Below, piece after piece: positions 38,733-48,628 of a DNA stretch of 64,000 nt. The notes beneath the pieces were generated by a model. It searched no databases, had not been told where the DNA came from, and worked only from the letters and a program-made list of their open reading frames with translations. A program made the position numbers and the translations under genes. The DNA comes from Paramecium sonneborni. Lineage: Eukaryota > Ciliophora > Oligohymenophorea > Peniculida > Parameciidae. The stretch is taken from the NCBI GenBank assembly GCA_905182985.1, contig CAJJDN010000009.1, positions 317,894 through 381,893 of the forward strand. Reading direction: 5' to 3'. How positions within the stretch are numbered: the stretch's first letter is position 1; each line of letters starts with the position of its first letter.

Positions 38733-39150
38733 TTCAATTTAAACTTATTCGTTTTTAAGATTAAATGCCTAAATAACTAAAAAAATTACTCAAAAAATAT
38801 AAATTAAAATAATAGACTTATATAGAATTGAGGATTTATAGAAGTATTCTAATGTAATTCTAAGATCTGTTTTAAAAAGAGGATATTCTAAATTAGTTAT
38901 TGATTTATAAAATAAATAGTTTATTTGTCAATTCAATTTTAATTAATTAATATTTCTTCAAATTTTAATAGGAATAAGACTCAATATATTAAATTTAATT
39001 AGGCCTGTACAAAATTTGTTAAAATATGTGACTAGAATAATTACAATAAATGATAATGGAATTGATTTTTTAATTTATATTAGAGTTAGATAAAAATTAT
39101 TAAATTAAGTTAAATAGTTTATATAAAACAGTTAAAAATCATGGGTATGA
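38733..39150 (+). CDS. Possible coding frame, unknown (start not found)
   Basis: An open plus-strand frame of ~139 codons ends at TGA 39148-39150 and contains coding-like segments such as YRIEDLQKYSNVILRSVLKR and LIRPVQNLLKYVTRIITIN. A second frame (ATG 38765, MPKQLKKLLKKYKLK) is also open for 88 codons, so at least one is chance. No intron, no family and no good start codon for the longer frame were identified. Low confidence. Confidence 0.25.
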
Positions 39151-39258
39151 ATAGTTTTTGTTCGAGAATGCATAGATTCAGATTAAATAATTTACTTGGA
39201 ATAAAAAATATATGATAATAATATAAAAATATTTTAAGAATAGAAAGTAGATATATGT

Positions 39259-39642
39259 TCAAATTTGGTAGTAATTATGTTGGTGTTATGACAGTTCTGA
39301 TGTTTCTATGGGAAGTTTAAAATTATTAGGATTAGTTAATTAATGATCATTCTTGTCTTCATTTAATAGAAATGATAACATGCTCCCTGGAGGTTAAACT
39401 TCTTTTTCTATGTTAATTTCTAATGATTAATGCTTTTGAAGCAAAAATTAATTTGTATTTTTTGGAGAACCGAGGTACTCTTCATTAATAAAAATGATGC
39501 AAATTTTTTTTTTGATTTTTTTCTTGATTCTTAAGACTTTCTTTGACTTCATTTGAGCTTTGCAGCGTTTATAAATATCGAAATACGTTGGTATTTTGGT
39601 TGATTTATCTCTATTTAATTTCTTATTCCAAAAATGAATCAT
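39259..39642 (-). CDS. Small ciliate-type protein of unknown function
   Basis: Intron-free frame of 128 codons (127 aa) from ATG 39642 (MIHFWNKKLNRDKSTKIPTY) to TGA 39259-39261. The N-terminal half is very basic (KKVLRIKKKIKKK). A central segment NEEYLGSPKNTNQFLL is followed by a Pro-Gly-Ser-Met segment (VQPPGSMLSFL) and a polar C-terminus with His/Gln. The G-[ST]-P-x-N-T-N-x-[FY]-L string is a pattern I associate with a ciliate family of short proteins, but I cannot name a function. TAA codons occur at Gln positions. The gene is divergent from the next by 102 bp. Confidence 0.6.
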
Positions 39643-39744
39643 CGATGTTTTAAATTCGAGAAATAAAGGGGGTAGGTATTATAAATGATTGAAGAAATTT
39701 TGAGATATAATAATAGGTAAAAAAGAAAAATTAATATTCTGATA

Positions 39745-40380
39745 ATGAATTTAAAAAGGGTAGAAGAAATATTAAAAGGATAATAGAATAATGGAATTAA
39801 CAATAATTTAAATTGTAATGCAAGTGTATATTTATTGTATATATAGTTTATTTTTGTTTATGAATATTTAATAATACTTTAAGATGATTTTGATAATTTT
39901 TCAAGTTTATGATGGTTTGTTTGAAAGTGAAAATGGAAATTAGTATTAAAATAAAAATTTAGATCCTATATTATATCATAAAGAAATAATTAAAGTTACT
40001 AAAATTGTGATTAAAAAAAATATGTAAAATAATAAAAGAAACTAAACTGGACTTAAAAATTTTTTGGTGGGTGTGTTCAAGAAGAACCTGTTTAATAAAA
40101 TTAGAGAATACTAAGTAGGATGAAAATATAAAAGCAGAATCCTTTATATTTGATATCAATGTAACAATAATCTGAAAGATAGTTGAATAAGACTAAATCA
40201 TAGGAACTAGATTACCCATCAGATATGGAGAAGGACAGAGATTCAGATAATGATAACTAAATAATCTATAAAAGATAACTTTCATATTTAGAATAGAATT
40301 CTCAACTATAGAAGACAAATTTTTCTGATATAAATATAATCGAATAAAATATGAATACAATTCAAAAAATATTGAAATGA
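39745..40380 (+). CDS. Unknown protein with a single membrane segment
   Basis: Model: ATG 39745 (MNLKRVEEILKGQQ) to TGA 40378-40380 with introns 39856-39883 (28 nt) and 40115-40134 (20 nt), giving 195 aa. Residues ~28-46 form one hydrophobic segment (VYLLYIQFIFMILIIF). The rest is basic then acidic and Gln-rich (SERQLNKTKSQELDYPSDME). A simpler alternative is a start at 39884. The second intron is well supported because coding character continues across it. No family recognised. Confidence 0.45.
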
Positions 40381-40460
40381 AATTATTATATCAGAAAAGT
40401 GGTTTGCTATCAAGATAAATCAATTTTTGAATTGAGAGATTTAGCCACATCTTATATATT

Positions 40461-41261
40461 ATGAAAATCTTAAAAGATGTATAATTGATTGTACAAGATA
40501 AGGAATTCAAATACAAATTTAAATCCTAATTAATTCATTCTGCTATAATTGATGTAATAAACTAAAAGATTAAATCAATTTCTATATCATTAGTTCATGA
40601 TTCAACAGAATCTATCTGACTTAAATTAGCAAGTTCCATAAGGAAGATTTATATAGAAGAATTTATAAATTAAAAGTGAAAGAGGATAAGGTTTCTAAAA
40701 TGGATTTAGATTAGAAGTTAGATATTGTTATAGTAAATTTATATTATATTGACTGCAAAGAATATTCTGTATGAATATTTGTAGTATGTTCTTGATATTA
40801 TTGTTCTTTTGTTAAAAAAACATAGAAAATTTCATAATATATGAGCAATCTCATTATCTGTATAATTTAATTAAAATTGTAGTGTCGATCTTTAATGTTT
40901 AACTGATAATAATAAAATTACAGAAGTATTTAAACTATTAATTATTTTAAATAATTTTAAATGATGAATTGAAATTTGTTTATTCTTGATTGACTCTTAG
41001 ATCAAAAAACAATACAATTATAAATTGATGTTTTGAGATTTAAGTAATCTATTAGATATGACTAAGCTCAATAAAATACTAAATTAATTTTAAATTATCT
41101 CAGGAATTGGATCTTTTAATGAGTTTGCTATTAATTTCAATGGAATTAAGGATAAATATTAATTTATTAACTTTAATACTAAAGAATTCGATAATCAATA
41201 TCCAGATACAAAACATAACTTAAGTTAATTGCATCATTCTCATCATTTGAATCTAATCTGA
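40461..41261 (+). pseudogene. Multi-exon gene or decayed gene, unknown
   Basis: Coding-like segments follow one another from ATG 40461: MKILKDVQLIVQDKEFKYKF, then KFHKEDLYRRIYKLKVKEDK, then NILYEYLQYVLDIIVLLLKK (joined by a good 28-nt intron at ~40722-40749), then VDLQCLTDNNKITEVFKLLI, and DLSNLLDMTKLNKILN up to TGA 41259-41261. Between some of them only a 41-nt gap or an in-frame TGA (just after KHRKFHNI) would connect the frames, which normal introns here do not explain. It is therefore either decayed, mis-sequenced, or two genes. Helical character suggests an alpha-solenoid or coiled-coil protein. Confidence 0.35.
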
Positions 41262-41399
41262 AGATAACTTCAATAAATTTACTACTAAAAGTGAATCATT
41301 TAAACAATCATAGATGCTTCAATCAATTTTACACAAAGAGACCAACTCATAACTTTTAATAATTGATTTATTATATTGTTTATAATTTTCTATAATCAA

Positions 41400-42256
41400 A
41401 TGTCTTATTACTCTGGATTCCAAAATAGATAATAACTTTAGCAATACGAACAGCTATTATAATTACTTCTAGTTACCTTAACTAAGAGATTAACCAAATT
41501 TTATTAAAATGAAGAATGTGATGAATTAGCATTTCGCAATATTTTTCACAGAATCTTATCTGGGATGAAATCTTCAGAATAATAGTAAATTTTATTGACT
41601 AAATAAATTAGAAAGTTTATGCCACCACGGTTTAGTGAAACTGTTAAAATTTTATTTGACATTTTGAAATTAGAAGAATAGCAAGAAGTATCAAAATATC
41701 TATATAGAGTGAAAGATTATACATGAATCAGTAATTTGATTAAATCTCTCGATAAGCCAATATTATAATGAACTAAGAGAAAAAGCCAATATAACATTTA
41801 TAATACAAGATTCAAGAAGATTATCAAGAGATTCCACCTCATCCATTAATGCAAGCTGAACAAAGATAAGATTCGACTAAATTAGATATGACTTTTGAGA
41901 AAGTAGATAAATAGGAAAAATTCGTTAAACTAGAATAAATAGATAAAAATAAGAAATTTGATTGTGGAATAACTGAAACAACTACTCCTCGCAAATTTAG
42001 AGAATCATTACAGCAATAATAATAATTTCATTAATAATAATAATTTAATTTGATACCAAAAGAATTCATGAATCAAATTGAAGAATGTGTAACTAGAAAT
42101 GTGCTTGATAAATTGAATGTTCCAAAAAAATCAAAGAAAAAAAAATAAAGATCTTCATCAAATTCCTTTTAGTTTAGATAAATTCTTTTAACTACCAATG
42201 ATAAATAAAATTAATCATTTTAATCAACTAAAAGAAAATTTAACAACTTGATATGA
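41400..42256 (+). CDS. Unknown 277-aa protein, helical N-terminal half and Gln-rich basic C-terminus
   Basis: ATG 41400 (MSYYSGFQNRQQLQQYEQLL) to TGA 42254-42256 with a 23-nt intron at 41709-41731; exons sum to 278 codons. Residues ~10-105 are helical and Leu-rich (QLLLVTLTKRLTKFYQNEE, FSETVKILFDILKLEEQQE). Residues 150-277 are polar, with a Gln run from consecutive TAA codons and a basic stretch VPKKSKKKKQRSSSNS that could be a nuclear localisation signal. No family recognised. The frame continues past the stop (see the next entry). Confidence 0.65.
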
Positions 42257-43060
42257 ATCCAATAATTTATATTTTTGTTTTCAATTATAAAGAATAATAT
42301 AAACTCAATTTCATATAGGCAAAAACCAATAATACCATTCAAATCCGAAGATTCTCTTTGCATTTTCTCAAAAACTAATGTAAAAAGGATTGATTATCTG
42401 TTATTTTACATACATTGTACTCAATAGTTGTTTGATTTAAAATAACCAATTTTGAATTATAATAATTATCAATTTACTTTAACTGATGTAAATATAAAAT
42501 TAATAGAAGAATACAGTGATAATAAGTAAATTTAACAAAAAATTGAGTAATAATTCATTAATAGCATATATAGTTTTAGAAAAATGTAATTAAAACTATT
42601 ATTAAACATAGATCTAAAAGAATGATATTATCATTACTTATCTAAAGTATTAACATCAAAAAGTATTTGTAATTCTTTAAAACTATAAAAATGTTAAGCT
42701 ATGATGTATTCTAAACACATATTATTTGCATTAACTACAGTAATGTGCATTGATAGTTTATATGATTAGCAACTTTTTGCATATTTTAATCCAGTTACTC
42801 TTTTGTGTATCAATTATTTCATTGTTATTTATTATGTATTGCTGGATATATATGATTTCTAAATTAATTATTTATTTGAATTTATAAATATTCCATTTTT
42901 TATAAAAATTTTAATAAATTTAGAATCAATTGATTTTTAACTCTTAAATTAAAATTTTATTATTTTTTAGATAAAATATAAAATAATATCAATTTATAAA
43001 CTATCAATATAATTATTTTAATTTCAAATAATTAATCTTCATTCATTATTAATAATTTGA
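42257..43060 (+). other. Open frame continuing after the upstream stop, interrupted once by TGA
   Basis: The frame of the previous gene stays open after its TGA (42254) to a second TGA at 42623-42625 and then to a third at 43058-43060. The pieces look coding (VKRIDYLLFYIHCTQQLFDL, NIKLIEEYSDNKQIQQKIEQ; then KVLTSKSICNSLKLQ and several hydrophobic segments). It may be one downstream gene whose start and introns I could not define, a decayed gene, or chance openness. A 26-nt GTA...TAG candidate intron that would skip the middle TGA exists but shifts the frame away from the better downstream reading. Confidence 0.3.
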
Positions 43061-43321
43061 GCTCTTCTTAAAGTTCATTAAATAATTTTGTATCTAATTT
43101 TTCTTGTTACCTTTCGATTTTATTCAGTAATTATTTACTTTATTAATATATTGAGAACCAAAACGAAAAGCTGAGATTGCACTCAATATAATAACAATAT
43201 AATAGAATGAGCACATCCGATTGTATTAATTGTACTAATAACTAGATAATAAAAATTCTTTGACGAACATATTTATGCCAAAGTTATAATAAATTATGAA
43301 AAAAAATTTTAAATGTAACAA

Positions 43322-43968
43322 TCACACTAAAAGGCCATTAGTGGCAAATAAATTTTGTTTGTGTACTCCTACATGAAATTCGAATTACCAAAACTTAAAC
43401 AATAATATTTTATTTTCTTGAGATTCCTTGTAATAATGGAATAAAATATAGCACAAAGCAGTCTTATTATATTATGTAATTCAACCTTTAAAATTATGTT
43501 AAAAACACAAAAAACTAGTGTCATTCTAACAATAGGATCACCTGCCTCTCCCCAAGTTGGTAGAGTTTTATCAGTTCCACTCCACCAATTCTAATATTTA
43601 ATTTTTCAATACTTTATATATACTTATCCATACTATATCATAAACAACACTTAAAACAGTTAAAGCGCTGATAATTTTGATATAAGTAGGTTCAAAACAA
43701 TCTCTACATATTATTATCAAATATAACATTGCTAAGATTAACTTATCATAATGATATATTTTACATCCAAAAAATCAGGACGAGCAAAACATTAAAATAA
43801 AGTTAAGAGCAACATCATCATATATAAAATAAACCCATAATATAATTCATCTGATATTTGATCTTCAATTTTAGTAGTATCAGGTAAATGAATTTAAATA
43901 TTTTATTATTGTTATTAACTTTAAAAGGGTTTCTATTATTACACATAATTTTATTATTATTAATACAT
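43322..43968 (-). CDS. AGTRAP-like multi-pass membrane protein
   Basis: ATG 43968 to TGA 43322-43324 with introns 43742-43764 (23 nt), 43591-43612 (22 nt) and 43463-43485 (23 nt), giving 192 aa. A Gln-rich N-terminus (runs of TAA/TAG codons) precedes three hydrophobic helices: ~48-64, ~70-104 (LAMLYLIIICRD ... ISALTVLSVVYDIVWISIY) and ~124-148 (RMTLVFCVFNIILKTALCYI). The order D-I-V-W-I-S-I-Y, then a loop, then R-M-T-L...L-K-x-x-L-C-Y-I-L-F-H-Y-Y matches the pattern of the angiotensin receptor-associated protein family (DIVHISIFY ... LLLKPLSCCFVYHMY). The animal partner receptor is absent in ciliates, so the ancestral role is probably in membrane traffic. Similarity by eye. Confidence 0.6.
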
Positions 43969-44125
43969 AAATGCTTGGTTTTATTAAGGGAATGATGAAA
44001 TTTAAGGTTACTTTAAAGATTATTATAAATTATTTCTTAAGTTGTTTTCTAAAAATGGTTATTAAATTGTTAATAAATCTCTATGATAATCATCTATATC
44101 AATTAAACTTTATTAAATTGTTTAT

Positions 44126-44987
44126 TCATATTTAAGAATCATTTCTTAATGATATTTCAACTAATTATAAACCAATTGTTTATACTTTGTTATGAATCCA
44201 TTAACATTCTATTTATAAATACGTTTGTAATTATTAAAATCTTTCGTTAATTAATTACAATTATTATGAATGTACTTATTGATCATGCATTTCACCTAAA
44301 TCTAAATGACTTTAGCCTATTTATATTCTTCTTTGATTTCTATCTTGAACAAATAGCTTTATTAAAATCTCTTCAGAACCAGTTTAAATTTAACTTATTA
44401 TTAAATTAAAATGTACAAATTTAGTTATTAGTTAAACATCGGATTATATTTGTCTCCAGAAGACATTTAACTTTAGATTTCATTACCATCCAAAGATATT
44501 ATGACAAAACTATTTTGAAAATCAGAAAATTGAATATTGTGAGCTTATTTTATTACAATTATTAATTGTGAGTCTCTATCTACTCCTTATGGATTTAATT
44601 TTTAATTATCTTTATTTATTTATATCAATATTACATTATTATTCTTATGCTTATTGTTAACATTCTTTTAATTCATCTCTATATTATTAGATTTGTTATT
44701 CTGTTTGATTTATTTTTTTCTTCAACACTTTGTCTGCTTCCATAATAACTTATGCAAAATCCTCTAACTAAACTTGACCTCTTTGATTAGGTTAACATTA
44801 TTCAAACAATTGTTAAGCAACATCACGATCATATAATTAACCACTCTACATTATAAATTATGAACTTTACAAGTTTGTCAAGTGCTGAAAATAATTATTC
44901 TCTTTGATAAGCTTATCCTTAAGATAACCCTGTTCTTTAGAAGCCACTCAATATCGCATTTATTGTTGGGCTATATTGCAACGACAT
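44126..44987 (-). CDS. C2-domain protein with a coiled-coil segment
   Basis: ATG 44987 (MSLQYSPTINAILSGFQ) to TGA 44126-44128 with introns 44846-44870 (25 nt), 44610-44634 (25 nt) and 44394-44416 (23 nt), giving 262 aa. Residues ~35-75 have an EF-hand-like or helical module (DVAQQLFEQCQPNQRGQVQL then EDFAQVIMEAD). A coiled coil follows (~75-105). Residues ~108-205 form a C2 domain: QLIIVIKQAHNIQ, then NSFVIISLDGNEIQSQ, DKYNPMFNQQLNF, EEILIKLFVQDRNQRR and IQIGQSHLDLGEM. This strand pattern is typical. The Ca-binding Asp residues are not all evident, so it may bind lipid or protein without calcium. Confidence 0.85.
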
Positions 44988-45295
44988 ATTATATTTAAAT
45001 TTTTATTAATATATATATATTATTTTATATAAATTCTTTATCTTACTAATTATTTTTAATCTTCTAAAATTGGTGAAATTCTCAATCAATTTTTTTATTT
45101 AATCTAATTTAATTATATGAATTAATTAAAGAATTAAATTTAAGAATTAACAATAGATATAAGTCAAAGAATTAGTAATAGAATTAGATTTTAGAACTCT
45201 TTATCTTAAATACTTAATTTCTTACTTTAAATTATCTTATAAATCATAAATATTTACATAAAAATTAGAATAATAAAATACTTTTATGGAAAAAG
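44988..45295. other. AT-rich divergent intergenic region
   Basis: About 300 nt with no gene. It has repeated TTTAGAATTAA-like short motifs near 45120-45200 and an (AT)n tract near 45010-45025. Confidence 0.45.
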
Positions 45296-45883
45296 AGCAA
45301 ATAATTAATTTATAGGATTAAACTTAAATGATTTTTGGATCTTAACTTTTTGATCTTTAATGTCAAAAAAAGTGAAATTTAAGTTAATTTAATAAATCAT
45401 CAAAAAGAAATAAGCTAATTCTCTTTATTTTTTTGAGTGAATTTTAGCCATAAACAAGCAAAATAACTTTTCCCCATAAAAATTAAGTAAGATGTATTTT
45501 GAAATAAATAATATAAATTCAAAATAAACTTAAGAATTAATAATATTTAAATCAATAAAGATATAGAAACAAAAAAATGTAACGAAATATTTAATAAATA
45601 AATAAAATGAATATTTGAAAAGTTTTAATTAAAAGAAAAAGTTAGTTAAATAAAAATGTTGATAATAGACAATTAATTTAGAATAGATTTAGAATTAATG
45701 AGTAAGACATGAATATATAAATATAAACAATAGAAATTGGAGCATAAGTATAAGAAAAATCTTTTATATGAAAGAACTTAATCGAATAGATAGTTTAAAT
45801 CTTTTAAGTATAACTTAAAGGTAATCGAGAGTTCATAAGATTTTAAAAGAATTATTATAATCATTTGCTATAAAAAATAATGA
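45296..45883 (+). CDS. Possible coiled-coil protein gene, exon structure unresolved
   Basis: ATG 45296 begins MEKEQIINLQDQTQMIFGSQ and meets a TGA after ~30 codons. Coding-like sequence resumes in a shifted frame (KLILFIFLSEFQPQTSKITF, KNQQYLNQQRYRNKKMQRNI) and again later (LIKRKSQLNKNVDNRQLIQN, then LEHKYKKNLLYERTQSNRQF). I could not join all pieces with normal introns. Gln and Lys content suggests a coiled-coil protein. The gene may be real with unseen introns or decayed. Confidence 0.3.
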
Positions 45884-45942
45884 TCAATGAATTATGATTA
45901 TTAAATGTTATGTATTATCATTTATATTTTAATATATATATA

Positions 45943-46621
45943 TCAGATTAATGCAACAGCTCTGTTTAATAATTGATCATTAACATCGTGAACTACTTCA
46001 TTGATTCTTAATATGGTAATTTTTTATCTGTGTCCCTAAGATTTTTAATATCTCTTTCTTCTTTTTTTTTTATAAACAAGTTCTTTATCGCTTAATGTTT
46101 ATTATTCTACTGTTGCTAAAACTTTTGCATTTTCTACAAATGGCCTACCTAAAACAGTATAATCTTTAGCTCCAACCATTAAAATTTGATCTAATTCAAT
46201 TGTTGTATTAATATCTAATCCTTCCATAAATTCTGTAATAATCTAATCATCCTTAACAACCTTATATTAGCTACTACCAATTTTGCATACAGCAAATTTA
46301 AGGATTGAAGGCAATTCGATTCCTTTCATTTAATCATGCACAATAAATTTGCATTCCTATGCCACAGGAGGAGTCTATGAATCAAGATTAAAATTAGAGT
46401 AATACCCTTTGTCTTTCTAATTCTTAATGTCTAGCTCGACGTTTTGCTTTCTTTTCTAAATCATTTTTCCATTTTTGTGTATACATAATGTATCTCTTAT
46501 CTGTGAATTTATTATTGTAATATTCAAATATTTCAGCTTTATCTCTCTCTTTAAAATACTCACTAAAAGTAAAGAGTTGAGGTTGATTAATTAAGGATCT
46601 TCTAAATAATTATTTTATCAT
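45943..46621 (-). CDS. MRPL21: Mitochondrial large-subunit ribosomal protein bL21m
   Basis: Component of the mitochondrial ribosome, bacterial L21 type, nuclear-encoded. ATG 46621 (MIKQLFRRSLINQPQLFTFS) to TGA 45943-45945 with a 31-nt intron at 46375-46405, giving 215 aa. The N-terminal ~85 residues are basic and could include a mitochondrial targeting peptide. The bL21 domain begins at KFAVCKIGSSQYKVVKDDQI (cf. FAVVEIGGKQYKV). It continues DQILMVGAKDYTVLGRPFVE, and then the hallmark KKKRRKRYQKSQGHRQKITI (bacterial ...KRRKNYRKKQGHRQ...T-x-[LV]-[RK]-I) and LRINEVVH. Bidirectional with CK2 beta (183 bp between starts). Confidence 0.93.
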
Positions 46622-46804
46622 TAATTAAAATATTTATTTATTCTTTCAAATTACTAAATTAGGAGAGAAGCTAAAAATTGTTAAAACTAAGTATGTATAT
46701 TTGAAATTGATTTAGACTAGATTAGATAAATATGCAAATTAAAAAAATATTGAAGAAATATTAATTAAAATCTTTTTTTTATTTAATTAATAATTTGAGA
46801 AAGA

Positions 46805-47776
46805 ATGTCTGGTATATGATCAAAATTTATAGGAAGAGGAATCTCAATATTCTGAACATCCAGGAGGTTGGATAGAATGGTTTTGTGCTCATGAAGATCA
46901 TTAATTTTTATGTGAAGTAGATGATGATTATATTCGCGATCCATTTAATCAACTTGGAATTAAGGGAAGATTTACTTTTTATAAGTAACTATCAAACAAA
47001 TATCATAGTGAAGCCGTAAATATGATTTTGCATCCTACTTCTCCTGAAGATTAAGATTTAGAAGATGAAAGGTTTTCTTATATTACATCACACAAGATTT
47101 TTAGAGGTTTATTAGGAAGCGTCTGACATTTATGGTTTACTCCATGCTAGATTCATATTTACATCCAAAGGTTCTGCTATAATGAGAGAAAGATATTTAC
47201 AAGGAAAATTTGGTCATTGTCCAAGGATTTATTGTGAGAAATAGAATGTTATTCCTATAGGATTATGTGAAGATTTGAAGACAGCAAGAGTTAAGGTTTA
47301 AATTAAATTTAAATATAGGTTTTCTGTCCTCGTTGTGAAGAAGTTTACATGCCTAAAAAAAAATGTGCTGATATTGATGGTGCATATTTTGGAAAGTCAT
47401 TCCCATAATTTTTGTTGATGGTGATATATTTAATAAATATTTATAGACATATCCTGATTTACATCCAAAATATTAATTATTACCAGATACTTAAATAAAG
47501 TCTAATTTTGAACCAACATTATTTGGATTTAAAATTGCTGGAAAATAAGGTAGTAAAATTAAAAGGTTTGAATAATAAATTCAAATTAACTAAATTGTTA
47601 CACAACCTATCATATAATCAACTGAATAAAATGTTCTTTTACAAGAATAAAAATAAATAAGCATTTAAAAATCAGCATAATAATAATAACCATAATTATA
47701 GTAACAACAATCTACATAAGAATAAATTACAGAACCTAATCATAAAAAGAAAAATAAGAAAAAGCATAAAAATTGA
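46805..47776 (+). CDS. Casein kinase 2 regulatory (beta) subunit with a Gln/Lys-rich tail
   Basis: CK2 beta dimerises through a zinc finger and docks substrates to the catalytic subunit. Four introns (46812-46836, 47072-47096, 47296-47318, 47421-47446) give 290 aa. Landmarks: [34 protein letters not shown], acidic segment [43 protein letters not shown] (first Cys pair), [17 protein letters not shown] (second pair), [17 protein letters not shown] and LFGFKI. All four zinc Cys are present. Beyond the normal end the protein has an extra ~85 residues rich in Gln (TAA/TAG) and ending in a Lys-rich run with [12 protein letters not shown]. The intron after codon 2 leaves only MS in the first exon. 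Confidence 0.97.
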
Positions 47777-47848
47777 TAGTAAATATATTTGGTATTATAT
47801 TTAAATGTTATTTAATAAATGTTGAATAAAAATTATAAAAAATGTTAA

Positions 47849-48584
47849 TCAAACAAATTTACGTTAAACTCCAATGATTCTTTTAATATAAAATACTTAC
47901 CAAATACTTACAATAACAATAATTAATGTTTCAATAATAGTATAAATGAAATACATTTTATTATTGTCTCTTAAAAATTAATAACCTCCTTCTCTTTTTT
48001 ATTATGAAAATTTAGTGTCAAACATTAGATCATTCAATCCAGTATATAAATTAGATAATTTTTTCTAAATTGGATCTAAGTCTGCTTCCTTTATATGCTC
48101 ATATGTTGCATTTCGAACATCAAGAGCAAATGTCACAATATGATTATGTTTGCCCTCTAAATTATATGAATGTTTACATTTATATTGCTGAACACAAATT
48201 TATAGTTTCCTGGATTAGTGATGTTAACAGAAAAAACGGCTTCTTTCTTTTAATTTTTGTTATCAATTACCTTTCCTCTTGGATCTTTGATCTAAAATAA
48301 ATTGATAATTAGAATACACTAAAATCAATTTTATCTTTATTCATAAATGATAAAAAGAATGCTCCTCTAATATTTGTTGGATGTTTTATATATTGCTCTA
48401 AGATCTCGACTTCTCCTTTTTATAATTCAAATGATAACATATCATCAGGAATAAAATCTGCCATTTATCCTTCCCAATCATCCATTAATTATTTCCTTTC
48501 TTCATGATCTATAGTATTATTATTGGTCTCATTCTAAAGTAGTTTACTATATACAGAAATTATGAATATTAAGAATAATTTCAT
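47849..48584 (-). CDS. p24 (emp24/gp25L) family cargo receptor
   Basis: p24 proteins cycle between ER and Golgi in COPI/COPII vesicles and help load cargo such as GPI-anchored proteins. ATG 48584 (MKLFLIFIISVYSKLL, signal peptide) to TGA 47849-47851 with introns 48292-48317 (26 nt) and 48155-48177 (23 nt), giving 228 aa. The GOLD domain shows DDMLSFELQKGEVEILEQYI, RGAFFLSFMNKDKIDF, IKDPRGKVIDNKN and NPGNYKFVFSN. A coiled-coil linker follows, then the transmembrane helix MYFIYTIIETLIIVIVSIWQ and the tail VFYIKRIIGVQRKFV. The tail lacks a clear KKxx signal. The two disulphide Cys of most GOLD domains are not evident. The start is 44 bp from the divergent LRR gene. Confidence 0.88.
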
Positions 48585-48628
48585 TTATTATAATAATTTA
48601 TTATTTTTAGTATTATTTATAAATTATT

